Origin: Glo-17 sp964637835
GTDB lineage: Bacteria; Krumholzibacteriota; Krumholzibacteriia; LZORAL124-64-63
Length of the DNA: 64,000 nucleotides
Assembly: GCA_964637835.1 (NCBI GenBank)
Contig: CAZWYF010000017.1
Span: forward strand, 1-64,000
Direction: 5' to 3'
Shown: positions 19,395 to 27,993 of the stretch, one piece after another
Layout of the letters: the number at the start of each line of letters is the position of its first letter
Numbering within the stretch: the first letter of the stretch is position 1
The notes under the pieces: generated by a model
The model's input: only the letters and a program-made list of their open reading frames with translations
Databases searched by the model: none
Told to the model about the DNA's origin: nothing
Made by a program: the position numbers and the translations under genes

Positions 19395-20228
19395 TCAACC
19401 GGCCGCGCGCTCCCAGATCCGCGGGATCTCCCGGGGGAAGCGCCAGACGCCGATCCGCTCGCGGTCGGCCATGTAGAGTCCGTGCCGCTCCTCGTGGCTG
19501 AAGCCCAGCCAGTTCTCGAAGGGCACCTCGTTGAGCGAGTCCTCCGAGACCACGGTCTTGGTCTTCTTGGCCGGCTGCTGCTCCAGCTCCTGGCGGGCGT
19601 TCACGTAGCGGCTGAGCGCCGCGAGCTGGGTCTGGTCGGCGCGCAGCTCGGTGAAGACCACCTGCCGGAAGACCTTCCCCGGGCGATGCGTGGCGTACCA
19701 GGCGTACTCCTCGGGCGTCAGGTTCGACAGCAGCAGCAGTTCCACCGGGCTGAGCACCATGTAGAGCCGCGGCCTGCGCACGGCCGGCTCCGGCCGACCC
19801 ACCGCGCGCGAGATATCGCTGGGCGACATCTCCTCGCCGCAGTCGTGCGACGCGAAGGTCTGCAGCTCGACGTGCGGGTCCAGCTTCAGGACCTCGCCGC
19901 CGGTCTTGACCAGGTAGGCGGCCTGGTGCGCGCTCAGGGGTGTGCAGCTGAAGGCGTTGCTGGACAGCGCCGTCTTGGTGCGCTTGCCGTCCGATACGGC
20001 GGTCAAGGCCCCGGCGGTGTCGCCAGCCGTGTCGCGCCAGCCGCCCTCGTCGAGGAACTCGAAATCGGGGCGGCCGTCGGCGGTCAGCGCGAGGTCCACG
20101 TAGACCTTGCGGCCACGGAAGTGCTTGCCCGAGCCGGGGCTGCGATGGCGGGCCAGGCCCTCGACGCCGAGGGAGGTGGCGGTCATCACGCCCTGGGGGA
20201 TGGTCAGGATCAGGTTCACGCCGGCCAT
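19395..20228 (-). CDS. Conserved-looking soluble protein of unknown function
   Basis: A 277-residue protein with a convincing start (AAGGAGA before ATG 20228) and ordinary coding character, but I recognise no family. It begins with a hydrophobic strand (VNLILTIPQGVM), has a mid-region DISRAVGR...LYMVLSPVELLLLSNLTPEEYAWY, a lysine-rich hinge (PAKKTKTV), and ends with a Trp-rich tail (IGVWRFPREIPRIW). No signal peptide or membrane helix is evident. It lies downstream of the PrkA/SpoVR operon on the same strand but beyond a strong hairpin, with its own possible promoter. Confidence 0.6.
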   Translation of the reverse strand: MAGVNLILTIPQGVMTATSLGVEGLARHRSPGSGKHFRGRKVYVDLALTADGRPDFEFLDEGGWRDTAGDTAGALTAVSDGKRTKTALSSNAFSCTPLSAHQAAYLVKTGGEVLKLDPHVELQTFASHDCGEEMSPSDISRAVGRPEPAVRRPRLYMVLSPVELLLLSNLTPEEYAWYATHRPGKVFRQVVFTELRADQTQLAALSRYVNARQELEQQPAKKTKTVVSEDSLNEVPFENWLGFSHEERHGLYMADRERIGVWRFPREIPRIWERAAG

Positions 20229-20273
20229 GGGAGTCTCCTTGGAAATTCTGCGAGCGATCGGGGTCGGCGCCAC

Positions 20274-20302
20274 AAGATAGCGCGATCCGGCCCGTCGCCA
20301 AA
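20274..20302 (-). promoter_or_regulatory. Possible sigma-70-type promoter for the unknown protein gene
   Basis: On the minus strand, TTTGGC (20297-20302) and TATCTT (20274-20279) are 17 bases apart, about 45 bases before the start codon at 20228. The -35 box overlaps the hairpin of the upstream operon's terminator. Confidence 0.35.
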
Positions 20303-20323
20303 TGCCGGACAGGCGACGGGCCG
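20288..20323 (-). terminator. Perfect 12-bp hairpin at the end of the PrkA/SpoVR operon
   Basis: CGGCCCGTCGCC at 20288-20299 is exactly complementary to 20312-20323, 18 bases past the stop of the last operon gene on the minus strand. The loop is 12 bases and no T-run follows. Confidence 0.6.
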
Positions 20324-20340
20324 GGTCGTGGCGGGCGGGA

Positions 20341-22701
20341 TCAGCCGGCGAACTCGGTGGCCAGGTCGTGGTCCAGGACGTAGAGGCAGGCCTCGCGCGC
20401 ACTCTGCTCGTTGTAGCCGTAGCGGTCGCAGAGGTTGGTGATCAGGAAGCGGACCTCGTGCTGCACCTTCTGGTCGTAGGTGCGGAAGTCCTCGCTGCCC
20501 AGGTCCTTGAGCGCCCGCCGGAAGTTGGTGCTGGCCATCAGGGGATCGAGCACCCGCTCCTTGAGGTGGTAGACGTAGCGCTCGTGGAGTTCCTGGTAGA
20601 GGGCGGTGTCGGTGACGGCCTTGCCCTCGAGCATGATCTCCTGGGTGAGCGTGCGGGAGGCGTAGGTACGCTGCGTCGCGGCCCGGAACTCGCGGCGGCG
20701 CTCGGGGTCGGCGTCGGGGCCGAGCAGCTGCTCCTCGATGCCCGCGAGGAAGCCCTCGGTGATCTCCAGGCGGTCGCCGGTGTAGGGGCAGGTGGTGCTG
20801 GTGCCCACCTCGTGGTTCAGGGCGAAGAGGTAGTTCTGCAGGTCGCGGGCGATCTGGGCGTCGTTGTAGTCGTACAGCGACTCCTTCACCTCCTGCAGGG
20901 TCTGGTAGTTGTACTGCTGGCGCAGCGAGTCGAGGAAGCCGTCCGGCAGCTTCCTGGCCAGCTCGGGGCGGGTCTTGGTGAAGAACGTCGCCAGGGTGTC
21001 CATGGTGATGAGCTGGCCGTCGCGGACGGTGCCGTGGAGGTCCTGGAAGATGTCGATGGCGTCGCGGCCGCTGAAGCCGTGGGTGCCCTCGCTCTCGGCC
21101 TCGGCGATGATCTTGCGCCGCCGCCGGGCGGTGAAGTTCTTGCGGTCCTCCTCGTCCAGCCAGGAGGGGATCACGCCCGAGTAGATGGCCATCTTCAACA
21201 GGTGCAGGTTCTCGTCGCAGTAGAGCATGTACTTGCGCGCATCGCCGATCCAGTCCAGCAGCGCGGGCGATTTCTCGTTCAGGCGGCTGGAGATGATCGT
21301 CCGGGCGAAGTTCTCCAGCACCCGCGGCAGGAAGGCCTCGTGGATGTGGCGGCCGAAGATGTTCTCGTAGATGGCCACCTCGGTCTTGGAGTCGAGCACG
21401 TAGTTGATGTTGATGAACTCGATGCGGTCGGTGAGCGACTGGAAACCCCGGATGTTCTTGTTGTCCTCGGGGTTCATCACGCCGAGGAAGAGCGAGTCGA
21501 TGCGCTCCTCGATCTCCTCCACCTTGTGCACCCCGTCGGAGACGATGTTGTGCAGCTCGAGCAGCCGATCGCGGTTGTGGCCCTTGATGTCCATCAGCGC
21601 GAAGACGCCGTCGTTGGTGCGGGCGTAGCGCGAGAAGACGTAGCGGACGGCGTTGCTGTCGCCCAGGAGGTGGCCCAGGCGGCGTTGCAGCTCGGGGTTG
21701 GTCTGCACCGGGCTGCGGCTGGTGCGGTCGCCGGGGTTGAAGACGGTGATGCCCTCGCCCAGGCGCCGGTCGAACTGGTAGGGCCGCGCGTGGATCATGC
21801 GGAAGACGGCCAGGGGATCGTCCAGCTTGTGCAGCAGGGCGCGATAGAGCGAGGCGCAGACGGTGCAGGGCTCGCCCTGGAAGACCCAGTCGTACTCCTT
21901 GTTGCCGGAGAGATTCCACTTGAACTCGTCGTTGTGGAAGAGGGCGTCGAAGAAGCGCGCCCGCTGGTCGCGGGGGATCATCACGATGGGGTTGTCGTGG
22001 CTGGGGCAGGGGACCTCGAGGTAGTCTGGCCGCTGGCGCCGCTGCCGCGCCTGGAGCATGGCGTGGGCGTGATCGTCCTCCTCGGCGGCCTCGGCGCCCA
22101 GGGGCTCGGCCGCGTCGGGCTCGGCGCTGACGGCGGCGAGGTCGGCCAGCAGGTGGGCGGTGTGGCGCTCGCCGAGCAGGCGCAGGAGCTGCTGGCTGGC
22201 CTCGCTGTCGGTCTCGTCGCCGAGCAGGCGGCGGTCCAGGCGCCAGACCGTCTCGTAGCGGGTGCCCTCCGGACTGTTGGCGTACTCCTCGAGCCGGCGC
22301 AGCAGGTTGTTCAGGAAGATGGACTTGCCGCTGCCGGGCGGGCCGTCGAAGAGGTAGATCTTGTTCTGCTGGGCGCCGCCGCGCAGGCCGTCCACCATGT
22401 TCATCAGGCGGTTGGCGAAGACGCGATCGGCGAAGAAGGGCTGGTCGGCGCCCGCCACCAGCAGGGAGTCGAAGTCGTAGTCGATGAAGTTGATGGATTC
22501 GGGGTCGTCCGGATACTCGTCGTGGCCCCCGCCCACGTGGGCCTGGACCATGTCGTAGAACACCTGGTGGACGTTGCGGATCAGGCGGTCCGGGCGCCAG
22601 CGGAGCTGGGCGAGGAAGTCCTCGAACGTCAGCGTCCGGCCGGATTCCAGGCCGCGCTGGCTGCTGGCGAGGTCGAGCAGGGCCTTCTGGATGGTATCCA
22701 T
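20341..22701 (-). CDS. Large PrkA-like P-loop serine protein kinase paralogue
   Basis: A 786-residue protein related to PrkA, the AAA-type serine protein kinase. A P-loop GPPGSGKSIF lies in the N-terminal third (about residue 105). After an acidic insert, the region FKWNLSGNKEYDWVFQGEPC, the ALMDIKGHNRDRLLELHNIVSDG block and GVMNPEDNKNIRGF match the AAA-core and sensor positions of the family. CPYTGDRLEI and the C-terminal region LMASTNFRRALKDLG are further conserved-looking segments. It starts two bases after the SpoVR stop, so it is the fourth gene of the operon. E. coli has only one PrkA (YeaG); a second, longer copy suggests a linked phosphorylation pathway. Confidence 0.8.
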   Translation of the reverse strand: MDTIQKALLDLASSQRGLESGRTLTFEDFLAQLRWRPDRLIRNVHQVFYDMVQAHVGGGHDEYPDDPESINFIDYDFDSLLVAGADQPFFADRVFANRLMNMVDGLRGGAQQNKIYLFDGPPGSGKSIFLNNLLRRLEEYANSPEGTRYETVWRLDRRLLGDETDSEASQQLLRLLGERHTAHLLADLAAVSAEPDAAEPLGAEAAEEDDHAHAMLQARQRRQRPDYLEVPCPSHDNPIVMIPRDQRARFFDALFHNDEFKWNLSGNKEYDWVFQGEPCTVCASLYRALLHKLDDPLAVFRMIHARPYQFDRRLGEGITVFNPGDRTSRSPVQTNPELQRRLGHLLGDSNAVRYVFSRYARTNDGVFALMDIKGHNRDRLLELHNIVSDGVHKVEEIEERIDSLFLGVMNPEDNKNIRGFQSLTDRIEFININYVLDSKTEVAIYENIFGRHIHEAFLPRVLENFARTIISSRLNEKSPALLDWIGDARKYMLYCDENLHLLKMAIYSGVIPSWLDEEDRKNFTARRRRKIIAEAESEGTHGFSGRDAIDIFQDLHGTVRDGQLITMDTLATFFTKTRPELARKLPDGFLDSLRQQYNYQTLQEVKESLYDYNDAQIARDLQNYLFALNHEVGTSTTCPYTGDRLEITEGFLAGIEEQLLGPDADPERRREFRAATQRTYASRTLTQEIMLEGKAVTDTALYQELHERYVYHLKERVLDPLMASTNFRRALKDLGSEDFRTYDQKVQHEVRFLITNLCDRYGYNEQSAREACLYVLDHDLATEFAG

Positions 22702-22703
22702 CG

Positions 22704-24329
22704 CTAGATCGGCTCCCGGCTGAGCTTGCGGTCCTTCATGCGGTAGCGCACGCGCTGCCAGCTGACCTCTGGCGGCGTGTCCTGGGGCGCACCCTCGGGC
22801 GGCCGCTTGACGTCCTTCACCTCGGTGGTCTCCAGCACCGCCGGCCCGCCCCAGAGGAACTCCAGGCCCAGCAGCGTGCCGGCGACGTAGTCGCGCACCA
22901 GGGGCTTGCCCTCGAAGTGGTGGACCAGCGTGAGGTCCTCGCCCGGCTTGCTGCGCGTCGGATCCACCGTCACGTACGGGGGATGGTAGAGCTGGTCGTG
23001 GACCATCTGGCGGTACTGGTCGGCGCTGCGGCTCTTGACGTACCACTGCCAGACCATGCGCTGCTCGTCCAGGCGCTTGTCGGCCACGAAGAGCCGGTGC
23101 CGGTCCACGAAGTCCTGCTCCAGGAACATGCTGGTGAAGAGGAAGTCGTCCAGGTTCTCGCGGATGGCGAAGATGAGGTCGTGCCCGCTGGCGGTGCCGC
23201 GGTCGAACTTCTCGCGCTGATCGCGGTCGAGCAGGCGCAGGAACTCCTGGCTGTACCGGCCCCGGTTCCCGGACTCCTCGATGTGGTAGAACATGCGCAT
23301 GCCCAGCGCGTAGGGGTTCAGGCCCACCCGCGGCATGCTGGTCACGCCGGCGTTGATGCGGGCGAAGTCCACCTCGTGGCCGGCGATGCGGTCGTCGCGC
23401 ATGAAGAGGGTCTCGTGCCAGTAGCTGGCCCAGCCCTCGTTCATGATCTTGGTGCGGATCTGCGGCTGGAAGTACAGCGACGTGTCGCGGACCACGTGCA
23501 CCACCTGGCGCATCCAGCGGTTCTCCTCGCGTTCGAGGTGTTCGCTGTGATCCAGGACGTAGGCCATCACGTCGCGCAGGTTGTCGTGGCGGCGCCCGTG
23601 GCCCTTCTCGTAGGTGGCCTGGAACTCCGGGTGGCGGCGCTGGACCTCGGCGAAGAAGACGTCCTCGGCGCTCTCGCCGTGGTCGCGCCGGCACTGGTTG
23701 TAACGCTCCACCTCGGTCACGTACTCGCTCACCTTGACCTGCTTGAACTCCTGCAGGAAGACGTCCAGGTACCAGTCCAGGCGGCCGGACCAGTCGCCGT
23801 GCGGCAGCCGGTGCAGGTCCGACAGCAGGCCGTGGTAGTCCACCAGGTTGTCCAGCGAGCGGGCGAACTCGATCACGTAGTCCACCCAGCGGCCATGCTC
23901 GGAGCGCAGGCGGCCGATGGCCCGCTTGTCGGCCAGGGCGCGGCCGGCGAAGTCGTCGTCCCAGGTGTGGCGGAAGCTGCGGTTGTTCTGGAAGAAATCG
24001 ATGTGGCCCAGGACGTGGTAGAAGATCATCACGTTGAGCCAGTCGGGATTGTTGTCGTTGTAGAAGCTGATGGCCGGCCGGGTGTTGATCACCGTCTCGT
24101 AGGGGTTGTGCGGGTAGAGCTCGTAGCGGCCGCGGCCCTGCAGCACCTCGACGTCGTGCACCCAGTAGTCGTAGAGGGTGGGGATCATCACCTTGGGGGA
24201 GAGTTCCACCAGGTCGCGGTTGGTGACCACGTACTCGAGGGTCTCGTCGTCGAAGCGCAGGCCGGCGTCGCGGGCGCGCTCCTTGCAGCCCTCCATGATG
24301 GTCTTGGCGTGCTGGTCGATCAGCTGCAT
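22704..24329 (-). CDS. spoVR: SpoVR/YcgB-family protein
   Basis: A 541-residue cytoplasmic protein of the SpoVR family, near the family's usual 500 or so residues. Typical stretches are ELYPHNPYETVINTRPAISF, NVMIFYHVLGHIDFFQNN, KIMNEGWASYWHE and INAGVTSMPRVGLNPYALG. SpoVR is needed for spore cortex formation in Bacillus, but in non-sporulating bacteria the family travels with PrkA and YeaH as a starvation and stress module of unknown biochemistry. The conserved His/Glu residues (GHIDFF, NEGWASYWHE) hint at metal binding. The start has GGGAGGGG upstream. It is the third gene of the leftward operon. Confidence 0.95.
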   Translation of the reverse strand: MQLIDQHAKTIMEGCKERARDAGLRFDDETLEYVVTNRDLVELSPKVMIPTLYDYWVHDVEVLQGRGRYELYPHNPYETVINTRPAISFYNDNNPDWLNVMIFYHVLGHIDFFQNNRSFRHTWDDDFAGRALADKRAIGRLRSEHGRWVDYVIEFARSLDNLVDYHGLLSDLHRLPHGDWSGRLDWYLDVFLQEFKQVKVSEYVTEVERYNQCRRDHGESAEDVFFAEVQRRHPEFQATYEKGHGRRHDNLRDVMAYVLDHSEHLEREENRWMRQVVHVVRDTSLYFQPQIRTKIMNEGWASYWHETLFMRDDRIAGHEVDFARINAGVTSMPRVGLNPYALGMRMFYHIEESGNRGRYSQEFLRLLDRDQREKFDRGTASGHDLIFAIRENLDDFLFTSMFLEQDFVDRHRLFVADKRLDEQRMVWQWYVKSRSADQYRQMVHDQLYHPPYVTVDPTRSKPGEDLTLVHHFEGKPLVRDYVAGTLLGLEFLWGGPAVLETTEVKDVKRPPEGAPQDTPPEVSWQRVRYRMKDRKLSREPI

Positions 24330-24372
24330 GACGACCCCTCCCGGGATCCGGCGGCGGTCCTGCGCGGCGGTC

Positions 24373-25662
24373 CTACTCGGCGGTCAGCGTGCGGATGCCC
24401 TCGATGAGGCGCGGCTCGTCCGCGTCCTCCGGCATGGCATCCATGCGCAGGACGGCCTTCTTCTTCTCCAGCAGGCCGGAGGCCTTCAGGTACTTCTCCA
24501 CCTCGCTCTCGCGGCCGCGGCTGAAGCGGCTCTGGGCCACGGTCACGCCCAGGCGCGCGGCGAAGTCCAGGGTGTGCTCGATCTGCGGGACGGTCTCCTT
24601 GCCGCCCGAATCCCAGTCGTCCCCGTCGGTGCCGTAGAAGACGTAGATGTTGTAGTCGGCGGCCAGGTTCTCCTCGGCCACGATCTCGTTCACGCGCGCG
24701 AAGGCCGCGGCCACCCTGGTGCCGCCGGCCACGCGGCTGTTGTAGTAGGTGTAGAAGTCCTCGACTTCCTTCGCCTCGGTGTCGTGGAGGATGAACCGGC
24801 TCTCCACCTGGCCGCCGTACTGGTAGAGCAGCCAGGCGTAGATCAGCACGTGCTGGCTGACCACCAGCTCGGTGGGCTTGCCGCTCATCGAGCCGGAATA
24901 GTCGCGCACGAAGAAGACCATGGCCTGGGACTCGAAGTCGCGCTCGCGCGAGAGCACGCGGTAGACGCGGTCGCGCGGGGCGATGAGCAGGTCGGCCGGA
25001 TCGAAGGCGCGGCCGGGCTGGATGTTGCCCAGGGCGATGTTGGTGGTCACCACGCGCCGCAGGGTGGCCTTCTTGTCCAGGAGCTGGCCGAAGCCGCGGT
25101 GGCGGTCGGTCAGATCGTAGGTGTAGCGGGTGAGCGACCGCTTCTTGCCCTTGTCCTGCAGGTTGGGCAGCTCGAACTGCTCGGTGAGGATGCGGCCGAG
25201 GTCATAGGCGTCACTCTCCATCTCGTGCTCGCCGCCCTCGCCCTGGCCGGGACCGGTGCCGTCGCCCTCGCCCTCCTCCGGGCGCACGGGCTGCTCGCCG
25301 ATCACCTCGCCCTCCTCGCCCTCGCCGCTGCCGCCGGCGCCACCGCCACCCTCCTGCTCCTGGGCGAACTGGCGGTCGTGGACCAGCTTCTCCTCCACCG
25401 TGGACGGGACCACCACCACCTTCTGCTTGCCGCCGCGGCCGGGCTTGACCAGCCGGCCGATGCGGATCTTGCGGGGGAAGCCGTCCTCCTCGCGCCGGGC
25501 GTCGCGCTCCATGAGGTCGTCCAGCGAGCCCAGGTTCAGCGGCCGCGGCGAGACCATGGGCTCGAGCGACTGCAGGAAGGGCAGGTCGGCGTACGCGTGG
25601 GGATCCTGGACCACCCGGTGGATGGTCGGCGGTGCGGCCGGCCTGCGTGGGCGACGCGCCAT
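24373..25662 (-). CDS. yeaH: YeaH/YhbH-family (DUF444) protein with VWA-like domain
   Basis: A 429-residue protein of the DUF444 family. The N-terminal third carries a Gly/Glu-rich linker (about residues 100-150). The C-terminal half is a von Willebrand A-like fold with a MIDAS motif in RDYSGSMSG, and the family stretch VAGGTRVAAAF follows. This family is encoded next to PrkA and SpoVR in many bacteria, probably as a partner or target of the kinase. It starts one base after the PrkA stop, and SpoVR starts 43 bases beyond its own stop. The length matches the family (about 420). Confidence 0.95.
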   Translation of the reverse strand: MARRPRRPAAPPTIHRVVQDPHAYADLPFLQSLEPMVSPRPLNLGSLDDLMERDARREEDGFPRKIRIGRLVKPGRGGKQKVVVVPSTVEEKLVHDRQFAQEQEGGGGAGGSGEGEEGEVIGEQPVRPEEGEGDGTGPGQGEGGEHEMESDAYDLGRILTEQFELPNLQDKGKKRSLTRYTYDLTDRHRGFGQLLDKKATLRRVVTTNIALGNIQPGRAFDPADLLIAPRDRVYRVLSRERDFESQAMVFFVRDYSGSMSGKPTELVVSQHVLIYAWLLYQYGGQVESRFILHDTEAKEVEDFYTYYNSRVAGGTRVAAAFARVNEIVAEENLAADYNIYVFYGTDGDDWDSGGKETVPQIEHTLDFAARLGVTVAQSRFSRGRESEVEKYLKASGLLEKKKAVLRMDAMPEDADEPRLIEGIRTLTAE

Positions 25663-25663
25663 G

Positions 25664-27727
25664 TCAGCTCTCGTCCTCCTGCGTGCAGAAGTACTCGATG
25701 GTCTTCTGCGCGCAGGTCTGGCAGTAGCCCAGCTTGTTCAGCATGGTGTCCACCATGCGGTCGTAGAGGTGCTGGTTCTCCTCGTTGGTGCGGTTGGCCA
25801 GCGCGCCGATGAGGCTGCCGGCGCCGGCGATGTCGCTCTTCAGGCGCACGTCGGTGACGGCCTTGACCAGCTCCAGGTTGTCCATGAAGTCGTAGTTCGG
25901 ATCCACGCCGATCTTCTGGCCGTAGATCTTGCGGATGGTGGTGCGGAAGCTCTCGCGCTGCTCCTCGGTCTTCAGCTGCAGGCGCTCCTCCACGCTCTTG
26001 ATGAAGCGCTCGTCCACCTTCAGGGCCTTCAGCTCGCCGGTCTGCGGGTCCTTGTACTTCCACATCTTGTCCGGGCCGAGGTGCTCGGCGTCGATGCCGA
26101 TGATCATGTTGACGTAGTTCATCACGTCCTTGCGGATGGCCTGCGGTTCGTCCATGTACGCGTTGAACATCTCGGTCATGATCCGCTCGCGGTACAGGCC
26201 CCTGGCGGTCTTGAGGTCCTCGAGGTACTTGGCGCGGTCGTTGTTGTCGTGGACGTAGTCGAGGACCACCCGCTCCAGCGTGTGGAAGATGTCGTAGGCG
26301 AACATGCAGCGGCCCTCGTTGGTCTCCGAGCTCTCCACCAGCAGCTGCACGGCGCGGCCCAGGTTCCGCTGGCCCAGGCCCTTCTGGCCGAACCGGTTGG
26401 TGATGTCGGTGTCCTGGCTCAGGGTGTCGATCACCTCGGCCAGGGTCTTGATGGACTTCTCGCCGGCGATCTCGCCCGCCGCCAGCTTCATGGTCTCCAC
26501 GGGGGTGAGCTTCTCGGTGTGGGGCAGGCGGGTGAGCACCGCCGCCACGCTGGCGGCGTAGTTGAGGTTGGGGTCCTGGTGCAGCTGCTCGCGCGTCAGG
26601 GTGGTCTTGGTCTCGCTGCCCACCGCGTACTGGGTGAGCTGCTCCTGCAGGCGGTAGTTGGTGTTGTGCGAGATGTAGCTCAGGCGGCAGCGGTCGACGA
26701 TGGGCGCCTCTTCCTTCTCGGCCAGGAAGGTGTTGAACTCCGAGTTGTTGCTGGTGGCGATGATCAGGGTGTCGATGGGCCACTTGTAGCCGTCGATCTC
26801 GATGGTGCGGTTCTGGATCACGCCCAGGTAGACCTGCACCAGGTCCTTCTTGTTCTTGAACATCTCGTCGGAGAAGTGGATGCCGCCGCCGGCCACCCGC
26901 GCCAGCGCGCCGCGCCGCAGGTCGAAGCGGTAGGGGTTGTTGGTGTCGGTGATGTGCAGCAGGCGCTGGATGGACTCCTCGCCCAGCAGGTCCACGGCGC
27001 TCGACGTGATCTTGTCCTTGGCGGGGTACTTGCCCGTCAGGGTGCCCAGGCTCTCGCTCAGCGGCACCGGGACGATCTCCACGTGCTCGAGCATCTCCTC
27101 GAGCTTGCCGCCGCAGTGCATGCGGATGTCGTTCCAGATGTAGCCGCTGCAGGCGCCCAGGGGACGGTAGTTCTCGTACAGGCGCTCGAGCTGGGCGTCG
27201 TCCAGGCCCACCTTGCGCGCGAGGTACTCGCGGCTCTCCTCGGGCGACTCGAAGAGGTTCATGCCGAGGATGGCGGGGTCCTCGTACGTCTGGCTCTCGA
27301 TGGTCGCGATCCTGCCGTATGACGCGATTCCGTCCAGTCCGGTGAAGCGGAAGGTGTAACGGCGGTTCTCCGGCCGGGCGGCGAACTCCCGGTACAGCCG
27401 GCTGACGTACTCCACGAAGAACGTCTTGCCGTTGCCCGGCTCGCCCACCAGCACGTAGGCCATCTCCTTGGAGGAGCCGCCCTCGGCGGCGTCCTTGACG
27501 TAGGAGACGAAGCTGTTGATCTCGTCGTACATGCCGACGATGTGCTTCTTGCCCCGGCGGAAGATCTTGAAGTCGTAGGTGGTCTTGCCGTTGACCACCA
27601 CCTTCTCGATCTCGTCGTCGAGGATCATGCGGCTGATGGCCTCGAACGCGTTCTCGAAGGACCGCTCGCCGGCCTTCAGCGCGGCCAGGTGGCCCTGCAA
27701 CGTGCCCTGCTTCTCGGTGGTCGCCAT
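25664..27727 (-). CDS. prkA: PrkA-family serine protein kinase
   Basis: A 687-residue PrkA/YeaG protein, the standard length. It has the AAA-like Walker A GEPGNGKT (about residue 95), a kinase-like C-terminal half (KDVMNYVNMIIGIDAEH) and the conserved HFSDEMFKNKKDL and ATSNNSEFN segments. PrkA phosphorylates serine or threonine on partner proteins during nutrient stress. The ATG at 27727 follows AAGGGATGG. It is the first gene of the prkA-yeaH-spoVR-prkA2 operon, and a sigma-54 promoter lies about 80 bases upstream. E. coli yeaGH is also sigma-54/NtrC controlled, so both content and regulation agree. Confidence 0.96.
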   Translation of the reverse strand: MATTEKQGTLQGHLAALKAGERSFENAFEAISRMILDDEIEKVVVNGKTTYDFKIFRRGKKHIVGMYDEINSFVSYVKDAAEGGSSKEMAYVLVGEPGNGKTFFVEYVSRLYREFAARPENRRYTFRFTGLDGIASYGRIATIESQTYEDPAILGMNLFESPEESREYLARKVGLDDAQLERLYENYRPLGACSGYIWNDIRMHCGGKLEEMLEHVEIVPVPLSESLGTLTGKYPAKDKITSSAVDLLGEESIQRLLHITDTNNPYRFDLRRGALARVAGGGIHFSDEMFKNKKDLVQVYLGVIQNRTIEIDGYKWPIDTLIIATSNNSEFNTFLAEKEEAPIVDRCRLSYISHNTNYRLQEQLTQYAVGSETKTTLTREQLHQDPNLNYAASVAAVLTRLPHTEKLTPVETMKLAAGEIAGEKSIKTLAEVIDTLSQDTDITNRFGQKGLGQRNLGRAVQLLVESSETNEGRCMFAYDIFHTLERVVLDYVHDNNDRAKYLEDLKTARGLYRERIMTEMFNAYMDEPQAIRKDVMNYVNMIIGIDAEHLGPDKMWKYKDPQTGELKALKVDERFIKSVEERLQLKTEEQRESFRTTIRKIYGQKIGVDPNYDFMDNLELVKAVTDVRLKSDIAGAGSLIGALANRTNEENQHLYDRMVDTMLNKLGYCQTCAQKTIEYFCTQEDES

Positions 27728-27806
27728 GATCGCCCATCCCTTGGCTCGGGTCGCGTGTCGCGAATGGTTCCCGCCCTTGTACACGGAGACGGTCACCGAG
27801 TTCTCC

Positions 27807-27821
27807 GCAAAGTGCGTGCCG
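27807..27821 (-). promoter_or_regulatory. Sigma-54 (-24/-12) promoter of the prkA operon
   Basis: Read on the minus strand, CGGCACG-CACT-TTGC matches the consensus TGGCACG-N4-TTGC at every position except the first, with exact GG-to-GC spacing. It ends 80 bases before the prkA start codon at 27727. A TTGACA-like hexamer further upstream has no good -10 partner. Confidence 0.7.
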
Positions 27822-27942
27822 GATGCGGAAGTGACGATATGTCAAAGAGGTGGGTCGCTGGGCGGTCCGGCGCGCCTGGCATGAACATAGGGAAACCCGG
27901 AGACTTCGGCACCGGTCGCGGCCGCGGATCTCCGGGCCGCGG

Positions 27943-27971
27943 TTGACGGGCAGACGGGCGTCTGTTTTCGT
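27943..27971 (+). promoter_or_regulatory. lexA promoter with LexA operator CAGAC-N4-GTCTG
   Basis: TTGACG (27943-27948) is a -35 hexamer. It is followed directly by the inverted repeat CAGACGGGCGTCTG (27951-27964), and a T-rich -10 region lies around 27966. The same palindrome stands in the same place before imuA, so this is very probably the LexA box, giving autoregulation. Confidence 0.75.
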
Positions 27972-27993
27972 GGGCGGAGCGAAAGGAGTCGCC

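Noticed and set aside
19395..20228. A bacterial Ku-type end-joining protein
   Set aside because: Size and a basic hinge suggested it briefly, but the N-terminus and core motifs do not match Ku and no LigD gene is nearby.
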